From positions 1 through 64,000 of the forward strand of contig NZ_CANMPM010000011.1 in assembly GCF_947499845.1 (NCBI RefSeq): a stretch of DNA of 64,000 nt, read 5' to 3'. The stretch is from an uncultured Pseudokineococcus sp. (lineage in GTDB: Bacteria; Actinomycetota; Actinomycetes; Actinomycetales; Quadrisphaeraceae). This document shows positions 25,809 through 33,403 of the stretch, in pieces. The first letter of the stretch is position 1. Each line of letters opens with the position of its first letter. A program made the translations under genes and the position numbers. The notes beneath the pieces were generated by a model, which saw only the letters and a program-made list of their open reading frames with translations, searched no databases and was not told where the DNA came from.

Positions 25809-25906
25809 GGCAGCTCCTGTCGAAGGGGGGTGCGAACCCGGTCTTCCGCGGTGAGCGGTGCGGGACATCGGCAGGCGCAGCGGGGTCTTGGGAGCGCCGG
25901 ATCGCG

Positions 25907-25939
25907 GCTCACGTTAGTGAGCGCGACCGACGCCGACAA
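25907..25939 (-). promoter_or_regulatory. Promoter and palindromic operator of the sugar ABC operon
   Basis: On the minus strand TTGTCG (25934-25939) and TAACGT (25911-25916) are separated by exactly 17 bp. The -10 box sits inside the inverted repeat GCTCAC-taac-GTGAGC (25907-25922), and ACCGAC/GTCGGT (25925-25930 and 25944-25949) flanks the -35. This is a typical arrangement for a LacI- or GntR-type repressor; no such regulator gene is adjacent. Confidence 0.65.
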
Positions 25940-25964
25940 CACGGTCGGTGAGGGCTCGGGTGCA

Positions 25965-26005
25965 CCGTGACGGGAGCCGCTGCGGCGCAGCGGCTCCCGT
26001 CACGG
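25965..26005 (-). terminator. Perfect 20-bp hairpin after GGDEF-EAL gene
   Basis: Bases 25965-25984 are the exact reverse complement of 25986-26005 around a single central G. It lies 90-130 bp beyond the stop of the GGDEF-EAL gene and before the ABC promoter, so it should stop transcription from the signalling operon. Confidence 0.75.
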
Positions 26006-26035
26006 CGGGCCGGGTTCGGGGTGGCCGGCCGGGAG

Positions 26036-26058
26036 GTCACCCGCGGACCGCGGGTGAC
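26036..26058 (-). terminator. Second hairpin after GGDEF-EAL gene
   Basis: GTCACCCGCGG (26036-26046) pairs perfectly with CCGCGGGTGAC (26048-26058) around one central A. It is the first of two tandem hairpins met by transcripts leaving the GGDEF-EAL gene. Confidence 0.65.
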
Positions 26059-26093
26059 GGCGGGCTGTCCGGCCAGGACGGCGCTCGGGGCTC

Positions 26094-28220
26094 TCAGCGC
26101 CCGGGCGGGGCTGGCGCGGGGGTGGCGAGGGGCTCGGGTCGTGCCCGGCCGGGCGTGCGCGGCCGGGGGGCCGGGGCCGGTGGTGGTCCCAGGAGCGGCA
26201 GGGGCGTGTGCAGGGGGTGGGTGGCTTCGGCGTCGATGCGCCGGGCGAGGGACTCGAGCGGTCCCGGGCGGCCGAGGTGGTAGCCCTGCAGGAGGGGGCA
26301 TCCCAGGGCGGCCAGGACGTGGGCCTGCTCGATGGTCTCGACGCCCTCGGCGACCAGCGTCATGTCCAGGGAGCGGGCCATCGCCGCGGCGGCGCGCACC
26401 AGCCGGGCCCTGCGGGGCGACGTGTGCACGGTGGCGGTGAGGCTGGCGTCGAGCTTGAGGTACTGGGCGCCGATGTCGTCCAGGCGGCCGAGCGCGGAGA
26501 ACCCCGTCCCGAAGTCGTCGACGGCCAGCTCCACCCCCAGGCGGGTGAGCTCGTGCAGCGTGGTCAGGGCTGCCGCGGAGTCGGCCTCCACGGCCGACTC
26601 GGTGACCTCGAGGATGAGCAGCTCGGCGGGCCAGCCCGAGTCCTGCAGCACCTGGTGGACTCGGCCCGGGTAGGTGGGGTCCGCCAGCTCGAGCCCGGAG
26701 ACGTTGACGCCGACGCGCAACCGGCGCGCGGCCGCGTCGGGGAGGGCGGCGAAGTCCTGGCACGCGCGGCGCAGGACGTGCTGGCCGAGCTGGCCGATGA
26801 GGCCTGCGCGCTCGGCCAGGGGGACGAAGACGTCCGGGCCGATCGTGCCGTGGACGGGGTGGGTCCAGCGGACGAGGGCCTCGGCGCCCACGAGCGGGAC
26901 TTGCGCGGCGGTGAAGCCGGTCGTCGCCGGGGTGGCGCGGATGGGTTGGTAGACGACGTCCAGCCCGTCGCTGCGCAGCGCGGACGCCAGGTCGGAGAGC
27001 AGGACAGCGCTTCCGTGGGGGTCGGGCAGGTCGCGCCCGGCGATCGCGCACCGGCCCCGGCCGGTGGCCTTGACGTGGTACATCGCGTTGTCGGCGCGGC
27101 GCAGCGCGTCGGTCCTGGACTCCTCGGGCGTCGTGTCGGCCACGCCGGCGGAGGCGGGGCGCCGCGCGTCGGCGCACAGGTCACCGAGCAGGGCGGCGGC
27201 GTCGGCGGCGCTGCGGCCGGGCAGCAGGACCGCGAACTCGTCACCGCCCAGGCGGGCCAGGGTGACGTCGGCCGGCAGGGCGGCGCGCCATGCCCGTGCG
27301 GTCTCCCGCAGCAGCCGGTCCCCGGCCTCGTGGCCCAGCTCGTCGTTGACCGACCCGAAGCCGTCCAGGTCCAGCAGCCCGACCGCCAGCGGGAGCCCGG
27401 CGCGCGCGGCAGCGGCGGCGGCGACCTCGAACGCCTCGTCGAGCCCGCGCCGGTTGGGCAGCCCGGTCAGGTCGTCCACCCGCGCGTCGGAGGCCTCGCG
27501 GGCCAGGACGCCCACCACGGCGGCGGTGGCCAGCAACGCGACCACCACCACCAGCACCTCACCGAGCGCGACGCCCTGCCGGCTGGACAGGCCGGCGGCG
27601 GCGGCCAGCACGCTGCCCAGCACCTGGGGCGTGGAGTAGCGGGGGGAGAAGACCGCGACGCTCTCGATCACGACGAACCCGTAGAGCGCCGCGAGCACCA
27701 GCGCTGACCCGGGGCTCGGGGCCGCGAGCACCGCGGTGGTGATGAGGCCTGTCCCGCCGGTGGCCAGCACGTGCGCCCACCGGTGGGTGAGCCGGTCACG
27801 CCACGCGGTGACGGCGCCACCCACGCAGACCGCGACGAGCGCCACCGCCAGCAGGAGCCAGCGGCCTGACCCGCTGTCCGCCGACCCCTCGCTCGTCGGC
27901 CCACCACCGAGGACGCCCCACGGGGCGCCCAGCAGTGCGACGGCCGCCACCGCCAGACCACCGGCCGAGTAGAAGATGCCCATCGACGCAGCGATCGCCC
28001 TGGGGATCGCGACCTCGTGCGTCCGAGCCCACGCCTGCGACCAGCTCCACCTCCGGGCGGCACCGGCGCCGCTCGACCGACCGGTGGCGGTCCGTCGTGC
28101 GGCTCGCTCACCCACGGCGGCCGACCCGCCCGCGACGACTCCCCGGTCGGGCCGTGCGACCGGCCCCCAGGTGCCTGCGCCCGCGTCAGGACCGGTGAGC
28201 GCCTCCACCCCACACCTCAC
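26094..28220 (-). CDS. Membrane GGDEF-EAL protein (c-di-GMP synthesis/degradation)
   Basis: Up to 708 aa. Residues about 75-230 contain roughly six membrane helices; GGDEF follows with VDDLTGLPNRRGLDEAF and RLGGDEFAVLLPG, then an EAL phosphodiesterase domain with AEALVRW, GVNVSGLEL, EVTESAVE, VDDFGTGFSAL, LKLDASL, AEGVET and LLQGYHLGRP, so both catalytic sites look intact. The usual RxxD inhibitory site before GGDEF is not present. The start is uncertain: GTG 28220, 28208 or 28115 are possible, and 28220 would overlap the carbonic anhydrase gene by 35 bp. Third gene of the chemoreceptor-carbonic anhydrase operon. Confidence 0.9.
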   Translation of the reverse strand: MRCGVEALTGPDAGAGTWGPVARPDRGVVAGGSAAVGERAARRTATGRSSGAGAARRWSWSQAWARTHEVAIPRAIAASMGIFYSAGGLAVAAVALLGAPWGVLGGGPTSEGSADSGSGRWLLLAVALVAVCVGGAVTAWRDRLTHRWAHVLATGGTGLITTAVLAAPSPGSALVLAALYGFVVIESVAVFSPRYSTPQVLGSVLAAAAGLSSRQGVALGEVLVVVVALLATAAVVGVLAREASDARVDDLTGLPNRRGLDEAFEVAAAAAARAGLPLAVGLLDLDGFGSVNDELGHEAGDRLLRETARAWRAALPADVTLARLGGDEFAVLLPGRSAADAAALLGDLCADARRPASAGVADTTPEESRTDALRRADNAMYHVKATGRGRCAIAGRDLPDPHGSAVLLSDLASALRSDGLDVVYQPIRATPATTGFTAAQVPLVGAEALVRWTHPVHGTIGPDVFVPLAERAGLIGQLGQHVLRRACQDFAALPDAAARRLRVGVNVSGLELADPTYPGRVHQVLQDSGWPAELLILEVTESAVEADSAAALTTLHELTRLGVELAVDDFGTGFSALGRLDDIGAQYLKLDASLTATVHTSPRRARLVRAAAAMARSLDMTLVAEGVETIEQAHVLAALGCPLLQGYHLGRPGPLESLARRIDAEATHPLHTPLPLLGPPPAPAPRPRTPGRARPEPLATPAPAPPGR

Positions 28221-28995
28221 CCGGGCGCCATCGGCGTCCCTCGCCGCGTCCTTGAGCTCTGCTCCGTGCTGGGAGGACGGGCGCGCCGAGGTCCCCGCCG
28301 GGCGCGCACGCCCTCGCCGGCGTGGTCCGCCCGTCGGCGAGGGCGTAGGTGATCGCGACGACGTCGGTGGTCCCGCTGTCGTGGGCGGCGTGGATGACGG
28401 GCGACCTGCGCAGCAGGAGGTCCGCCGTGCTCGCCGCGTGGTGGGCGCTGACCTGGTGGGGGTGGCTCATGCCGTCGAGCCGGGCGCGGTCGACGGCCGG
28501 GACGAGCGCGGCGACGAGGTCGCCGAGGTGGCCGCCGGGGGCCGGTGCGCCCTCCAGGACGGCGGTGGCGGCGGCGAGGGCGCCGCAGCCGTGGTGGCCC
28601 ATGACGACGAGCAGGGGCACGTGGAGCTGGCTCACGGCGTAGTCCAGGGACGCCAGGACGGTCGTGTCGAGCGCGTGCCCGGCGGTGCGGACGACGAAGA
28701 GGTCCCCGGGGCCCTGGTCGAGGACGAGCTCGACGGGCACCCGGGAGTCGGAGCAGGCGAGGACGGCGGCCACGGGGGACTGGGCGTGGACCAGCCGCGT
28801 CCAGCTGCGCGGCGACCGGGCGGGGCCGGCGTCGCTGCCACCTGCGGCCCAGCGGGCGTTCCCGGCGGCCAGGCGCGCCCAGGTCGCCGGTGCTGCGGCT
28901 GCCCGGTCGGAGGGGCCGCGGGGCGCGGGGACCGGTCGGGTCGGACGACCGGGCGTCGGGCCGGCGCCGCCGGCGCCGTCGTCCGAGCCGCTCAC
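28186..28995 (-). CDS. Beta-carbonic anhydrase
   Basis: 269-aa zinc enzyme interconverting CO2 and bicarbonate. The beta-class ligand set is visible: Cys81-x-Asp83-x-Arg in [10 protein letters not shown] and His134 with Cys137 in [10 protein letters not shown], and the [10 protein letters not shown] segment is present. The C-terminal 45 aa beyond the fold are charged and low complexity. GTG 28995 overlaps the stop of the chemoreceptor gene (GTGA) and its own end overlaps the beginning of the GGDEF-EAL reading frame, so the three proteins are very likely cotranslated. No signal peptide is seen, so it is cytosolic. Confidence 0.92.
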   Translation of the reverse strand: MSGSDDGAGGAGPTPGRPTRPVPAPRGPSDRAAAAPATWARLAAGNARWAAGGSDAGPARSPRSWTRLVHAQSPVAAVLACSDSRVPVELVLDQGPGDLFVVRTAGHALDTTVLASLDYAVSQLHVPLLVVMGHHGCGALAAATAVLEGAPAPGGHLGDLVAALVPAVDRARLDGMSHPHQVSAHHAASTADLLLRRSPVIHAAHDSGTTDVVAITYALADGRTTPARACAPGGDLGAPVLPARSRAQGRGEGRRWRPGEVWGGGAHRS

Positions 28996-30542
28996 CCGAG
29001 GATCGCGCGGGTCACGGCGAGCTGCTCGGTCAGGACGCCGCCGATCATGGTCTGGACGTCGTTGATCTCGGCGACCGCGGCGCTGATCTGCGACAGCGAG
29101 ATCGTGACGTCGTCGACGCGGGCCTGGATGGACTGGACGCGGGCGTCGACCTCGCGCGTGGCCTGCTCGGTCTCCCCGGACAGGCCCTTGACCTCGCCGG
29201 CGACGACGGCGAAGCCCCGGCCGGCCTGCCCGGCGCGGGCGGCCTCGATCGTGGCGTTGAGGGCCAGCAGCTTGGTCTGGGCGGCGATCGCGGCGATGGT
29301 CGCGACGACGTCGTGGATCTCGGCGCTGGCCCGGCCGAGGGCCTCGACCTGCTCGTTGGCGCTGTCGGTCAGCGCCCCGGAGCGGGAGGCGACGTCGGTC
29401 GCCGACAGGACGCCTCGCTCGACCTCGCTGATGGAGGTGAGCAGCTCCTCGCCCGCGGTCTGGAGGCGGTCCTCGGCGGCGAAGCGCTCGAGGGCCTGGC
29501 CGACGAGGAAGGCGGTGTTGCGCAGGGCGCTCATCCGGCTGTCGGCCATCAGCAGGGTGCGGGTGGCGAAGAAGTCCATCGTGCCGATGAGGCGCCCGCC
29601 GACGGTGATGGGCAGGCAGACCCCCGACTTCACGCCGGCGCGCTGGGCGGCGGGGGCGCGCACGCAGTCGGTGAGGTCGCCGAGGTCCTCGACGAAGACG
29701 AGGTCGCCGCGCTCCCAGGCGCGCCCGGACAGGCCGACGCCGCGGGCGAAGGAGGCCTCGAGGGTGACGCGGCGGAACTCGGCGCCGGCGTCGCCGGACT
29801 CGGTGGCGAAGCGCAGGACCTGCGCGCTCTCGTCGAGGCGCCAGAAGGAGCCGTACTGCCAGTCGAAGTCGCGGCGGATGGTGTCGAGCGCCACCCGCAG
29901 GGCCTGGTCCTCGCTGGTCGCCGTGGTGAGCTCGCGCAGGACGGTGGAGACGGCGTCGACGTCCTGGGCGGCCTTCTCCTGCCGGACGGCCTCGTGCAGG
30001 CGGGCCAGGGCTCCGGAGACCAGCAGGGCGACCGAGCGAAGGACGGCGAGGCGGCCCTCGCACGGGGTGAGGACGTCGGTGCTGAAGAAGTCCATCGTGC
30101 CGACGACCTCGCCGCCCTCGACGACGGGGAAGCAGATGCCGCTGCGGACCCCGGCCCGTCCGGCCGCGCCGGCGCGCACGCAGTCGCTGAGCTCGGCGAG
30201 GTCGGCGACGAACACGAGCTCGCGGCGGCGCCACGCCCTCCCCGACAGGCCCACGCCCTCGGCGAAGGTGGCGTCACGGGTGACCTGGCGGAACTCCGCG
30301 CCGGCGTCACCGGACTCCTGGGCGAAGCGCAGGACGCCGCCGGCCCGGTCGAGCGCCCAGTAGGAGGCGTAGGCCCAGCCGAAGCGCTCCCGCACCGCGT
30401 CCAGGGCGGCCTGCACGGCCTCGTGCGGGCTCCGGGCCTCGGTGACGGCGCGCACGACGTCGATCAGCGCGGCGACGTCGGCCTGGTAGGCCTCCACCTC
30501 CTCGCGGAGGCGGGGGGCGGGGGTGGTGGACCTGCCGAACAC
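28992..30542 (-). CDS. Soluble double-GAF methyl-accepting chemotaxis-like receptor
   Basis: 516-aa cytosolic receptor without membrane helices. Two GAF domains (about residues 25-170 and 195-340) are strikingly alike: both contain [12 protein letters not shown], GVGLSGRAW, LVFVxDL, DCVRA and GTMDFF. A short MCP-type signalling region follows with [20 protein letters not shown] and [18 protein letters not shown] 30542 has AGGAG upstream. GAF domains bind small molecules or haem; no haem-ligand motif is obvious. First gene of the operon with carbonic anhydrase and the GGDEF-EAL enzyme, suggesting it reports an input that changes c-di-GMP. Confidence 0.9.
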   Translation of the reverse strand: MFGRSTTPAPRLREEVEAYQADVAALIDVVRAVTEARSPHEAVQAALDAVRERFGWAYASYWALDRAGGVLRFAQESGDAGAEFRQVTRDATFAEGVGLSGRAWRRRELVFVADLAELSDCVRAGAAGRAGVRSGICFPVVEGGEVVGTMDFFSTDVLTPCEGRLAVLRSVALLVSGALARLHEAVRQEKAAQDVDAVSTVLRELTTATSEDQALRVALDTIRRDFDWQYGSFWRLDESAQVLRFATESGDAGAEFRRVTLEASFARGVGLSGRAWERGDLVFVEDLGDLTDCVRAPAAQRAGVKSGVCLPITVGGRLIGTMDFFATRTLLMADSRMSALRNTAFLVGQALERFAAEDRLQTAGEELLTSISEVERGVLSATDVASRSGALTDSANEQVEALGRASAEIHDVVATIAAIAAQTKLLALNATIEAARAGQAGRGFAVVAGEVKGLSGETEQATREVDARVQSIQARVDDVTISLSQISAAVAEINDVQTMIGGVLTEQLAVTRAILG

Positions 30543-30740
30543 GGGTGCTCCTGTCGTCGAGGATGTCTCGTGCTCCGTCGGCCGTCGGGACGCGCCGCCT
30601 GACCACCCGCGGCGCGCTCCACCCCGCCGGCGCGCCAGCGCCCCCCGGACGGCCTAGTTGAGCGTCGGAACATCTCCTCGGGTGGGGACGAGCGCCGCGG
30701 CCCCCGTGACGGGACGGGGTCCGCCCGGCGCCCGGGTCGC

Positions 30741-30746
30741 TAGCGT
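30741..30746 (+). promoter_or_regulatory. -10 box of leaderless Eis-like gene
   Basis: TAGCGT ends 7 nt before the GTG start; no ribosome site exists in between. No clear -35. Confidence 0.45.
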
Positions 30747-30753
30747 CGCCGCC

Positions 30754-32031
30754 GTGAGCGGCGACCAGGTCGGGCGGCGCGCGGACGGGCTCGAGCTGCG
30801 CGACATGCACGAGGACGAGCACGAGCAGTGGGTGGCCCTGGGCCGCCGGGGCTTCCTGGAGGCGCGGCGGGCCACGCCCGCAGCGGTCGAGTCCCGACGG
30901 CGCGCCATGGCCGGGCACCGCCGCCGCGTGGCGGTGGACGCCGGCCGCGTCGTCGCCACGTTCCGCTCCTACGGCCTCGACCTCCCCGTCCCGGGCGGGG
31001 TCGCACGGGCCGAGGCCGTCAGCTCCGTCGTCGTGGCGGCCACCCACCGGCGCCGGGGGCTCCTGAGCAGCCTCATGGCCACCGACCTGCGCGAGGCGCG
31101 CGAGCGGGGCGACGCGCTCGCCGTCCTCATCGCCGCCGAGGCGCCGATCTACGGCCGTTTCGGCTTCGGCGCGGCCACCGAGGCCTGCCGCTGGACCCTC
31201 GACGGGCGGGCGGCGCGCTTCCGGAACGACCCGGTGCGCGAGGGGCGGGTCTCGCTCGAGCTGGCGGAGGACGCCGACCTCGTGGAGCTCGTCGTCCCGC
31301 TGCACGACCGGCTCGCCGCCCGCTCGCCGGGCGCCACGCCGCGCGACCCCCGGTGGTGGCGCCTGGCCCTCGGGCTCGAGGACGACGGCAGCGGCACGGA
31401 CCCGCACCTGCAGCGCCCGGCCGTCGTCGCGCGCGACGACGCGGGACGCGTCGTGGGGGTGCTGCGCTACCGCGCCGTCGAGCGGGAGGAGGCGCGGCGC
31501 CCGGCCACGACCGCCGAGGTGCTGGACCTCCTCGCCGACTCACCCGACGCGACGACGGCGCTGTGGCGCCACCTCGCGGACCTCGACCTCGTCGTGGGCG
31601 CGAGAGCGGCCTTCCGCTCGCCCCACGAGCCGCTGCCGCACCAGCTCGTCGACGAGCGGGTCGCCCGGCAGCACGAGCGCAGCGACTTCCACTGGGTGCG
31701 GGTGCTCGACGTCCCGGCGGCGCTCACCGCCCGCCGGTACGCCGCCGCCGGCGCCTGCGTGCTCGAGGTGCGCGACGACGCGGGCCTCGCCGGTGGGCGC
31801 TGGCGCCTCGAGGTGGGCGAGGACGGCTCCGCCGTCGTCGAGGCGACGGCGGCCGAGCCCGACGTCGTCCTGCCTGTCGCCGTCCTGGGCTCGGTCGTCC
31901 TCGGGCAGGTGCCGCTCGTGGGCCACGTCGCGGCCGGGGACGTCGAGGAGGCCACCCCCGGTGCGGCCCGGCGTCTCGGCGCGCTCCTGCACGACCCGTC
32001 GGCCGCCGTGCTGGGGCGCACCTGGTTCTGA
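30754..32031 (+). CDS. Eis-like GNAT acetyltransferase
   Basis: 425-aa protein of the enhanced-intracellular-survival (Eis) family: N-terminal GNAT (AVSSVVVAATHRRRGLLSSLM with the acetyl-CoA loop), the family motif EAPIYGRFGFGAAT, a second degenerate GNAT region and a C-terminal sterol-carrier-like region ending ..GRTWF, whose terminal carboxylate is catalytic in Eis. Eis enzymes acetylate amines on aminoglycosides and peptides at several positions; the native substrate is not known. GTG 30754 follows TAGCGT (30741-30746) by 7 nt, so it is probably leaderless. Confidence 0.88.
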   Translation: MSGDQVGRRADGLELRDMHEDEHEQWVALGRRGFLEARRATPAAVESRRRAMAGHRRRVAVDAGRVVATFRSYGLDLPVPGGVARAEAVSSVVVAATHRRRGLLSSLMATDLREARERGDALAVLIAAEAPIYGRFGFGAATEACRWTLDGRAARFRNDPVREGRVSLELAEDADLVELVVPLHDRLAARSPGATPRDPRWWRLALGLEDDGSGTDPHLQRPAVVARDDAGRVVGVLRYRAVEREEARRPATTAEVLDLLADSPDATTALWRHLADLDLVVGARAAFRSPHEPLPHQLVDERVARQHERSDFHWVRVLDVPAALTARRYAAAGACVLEVRDDAGLAGGRWRLEVGEDGSAVVEATAAEPDVVLPVAVLGSVVLGQVPLVGHVAAGDVEEATPGAARRLGALLHDPSAAVLGRTWF

Positions 32032-32113
32032 CGCGGCCTGTCCCGACGCCGCCGGTCCGGACGCCGCCACGGGCGCGCCGTCGGGCGGCTCGACCGGTGC
32101 CCGGCCCGCCCGC

Positions 32114-32353
32114 TCAGCGCTCCGACGGCGCCGCCTGCGCCGCGTGCTGCAGGCACAGCCCGTCGCCCGCGCGCAGCACCGCCGCGCGGGGCACCGACCA
32201 GACGCCGGGGCGCACCTCGGCGACCTCGCCCGGCCCGGTGGCCTCGAAGCGGACCTGGTCGGGCCGGTCGCCGTCGCGCTCCGGCGAGGAGGCGTCGCGG
32301 ACGGCGAGGTCGGCGCACCGCACGCAGTAGAGGGTCTGCGGGGGGAGGGTCAT
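32114..32353 (-). CDS. Small CxxC-containing protein, function unknown
   Basis: 79-aa protein. It begins MTLPPQTLYCVRCADLAVRD with a CxxC pair and has a later Cys and His in GDGLCLQHAAQ, together a possible zinc site of the CxxC..CxxH type. The middle contains a small beta-rich segment (DQVRFEATGPGEVAEVRPGVW). ATG 32353 has GGTGGGGGG upstream. It is divergent from the thioredoxin gene across a 130-bp spacer. I do not recognise the family. Confidence 0.6.
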   Translation of the reverse strand: MTLPPQTLYCVRCADLAVRDASSPERDGDRPDQVRFEATGPGEVAEVRPGVWSVPRAAVLRAGDGLCLQHAAQAAPSER

Positions 32354-32483
32354 GCCCCCCACCGTGCCCGTCTCGTCCATCGATGTCAGAGATCGGCGTC
32401 TGGTCGTGACCGGATCGTGCCCCGGGGCTCCCTCGAGCGCGCGAGCGGGGAACACGCGCACGGGCCGGCTGGTTGTCCGCACC

Positions 32484-32882
32484 ATGACGACGCGCGAGCT
32501 GACGCTGGACCAGCACGACGAGACCGTCAAGGACGGCATCGTCCTCATCGACTTCTGGGCGGAGTGGTGCGGCCCCTGCCGCAGCTTCGCACCGGTGTAC
32601 GAGAAGGCCTCCGAGGCCAACGAGGACATCACCTTCGCGAAGGTGGACACCGAGGCCGAGCAGGAGCTGGCGGCGCGGTACGGCATCACGTCGATCCCGA
32701 CGCTGGTGGCCTACCGCGACGGCATCCCCGTCTTCAGCCAGCCCGGCGCCCTGCCGCAGCCGGCGCTGGAGGACCTCATCGGCCAGCTGCGCGGCCTCGA
32801 CATGGACGAGGTCAAGCAGCGCTACGCCGAGGCCCTGCAGCAGCACGAGGCCGAGCAGGCCGCGGCGGCCCAGGCCCGCTGA
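32484..32882 (+). CDS. Thioredoxin
   Basis: 132-aa disulfide reductase. The active site FWAEWCGPCRSF places the redox Cys at 29 and 32; the cis-Pro motif is TSIPTLVAYRDG. Beyond the normal fold a C-terminal acidic/Ala-Gln-rich extension of about 25 aa (MDEVKQRYAEALQQHEAEQ) is present, as in many actinobacterial single-domain thioredoxins. ATG 32484 lacks a clear ribosome site. Its stop codon falls within a 14-bp tandem repeat and is followed by a bidirectional terminator. Confidence 0.93.
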   Translation: MTTRELTLDQHDETVKDGIVLIDFWAEWCGPCRSFAPVYEKASEANEDITFAKVDTEAEQELAARYGITSIPTLVAYRDGIPVFSQPGALPQPALEDLIGQLRGLDMDEVKQRYAEALQQHEAEQAAAAQAR

Positions 32883-32911
32883 CACAGCCCCGCTGACGCA
32901 GGCCCGCTGAC
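32875..32911. repeat. 14-bp tandem repeat spanning the thioredoxin stop
   Basis: CCCGCTGAC occurs at 32875, 32889 and 32903, period 14 bp. The first copy supplies the last codon and the TGA stop, and each further copy repeats a TGA, so readthrough would be blocked again in the same and other frames. Confidence 0.7.
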
Positions 32912-32937
32912 ACGCGGGCGGCGCCGGCCCGACGGCC

Positions 32938-32989
32938 GGACGCACGACCGACGGCGTCGCCCCTCCGGGGACGGCGCCGTCGTGCGTCC
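32938..32989. terminator. Bidirectional terminator between thioredoxin and convergent operon
   Basis: GGACGCACGAC (32938-32948) pairs perfectly with GTCGTGCGTCC (32979-32989); the intervening 30 bases have further GGCG/CGCC pairing. It lies between the convergent ends at 32882 and 33023. Confidence 0.7.
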
Positions 32990-33022
32990 CCGGGGCGCCA
33001 CGGGGACCGGCGGCGGCCGTCG

Positions 33023-33403
33023 TCAGTGGACGACGGCGACCTCCTCGACGGCGCCGAGCACGACGAGCACCTCGAGGTGCCCCGTCGCCGGCGCCCCCTC
33101 GGGGAGCGCGACGACGTGGGTCGTCGGCACGAGGTCGCGGGTGCACGGCTGCCCGGGGTGGGCGTCGTCGAGGACGACCCTCACCCGGTCGCGCCCCCGC
33201 ACGCCCGCGCCGCGCTGCAGCTCGACGCCCACCGGGTAGGCCGGGCAGGTGCCGCTGCCGAGGGCGGTGACGGCGAGCGCGTCCGCCGTGCGCCGGGCCC
33301 CGAGCCCGGACGGCGGCAGCGGCCGGTCCGGCAGGCCGACACCCCGCGGCAGGCGGGCGGCCAGCCCCACCGACCGCTCCGGCCCGGGCGGACGGCCGCT
33401 CAC
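33023..33403 (-). CDS. Hypothetical protein coupled to CDP-glycerol transferase gene
   Basis: 126-aa protein with no family I recognise. After a basic, proline-rich N-terminus it has a beta-rich part (GVELQRGAGVRGRDRVRVVL, LVPTTHVVALPEG, HLEVLVVLGAVEEVAVVH). No signal or membrane segment. GTG 33403 overlaps the stop of the upstream gene as GTGA, which supports it as a real, coupled gene that may work with the transferase or its polymer. Confidence 0.6.
   Translation of the reverse strand: MSGRPPGPERSVGLAARLPRGVGLPDRPLPPSGLGARRTADALAVTALGSGTCPAYPVGVELQRGAGVRGRDRVRVVLDDAHPGQPCTRDLVPTTHVVALPEGAPATGHLEVLVVLGAVEEVAVVH

Noticed and set aside
24486-25868. Longer start for the sugar-binding protein (residues MSRTAHRGRP...)
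   Set aside because: It would place 20 residues before the lipoprotein signal and lacks a ribosome site, whereas ATG 25808 has AGGAG and a clean lipobox signal.
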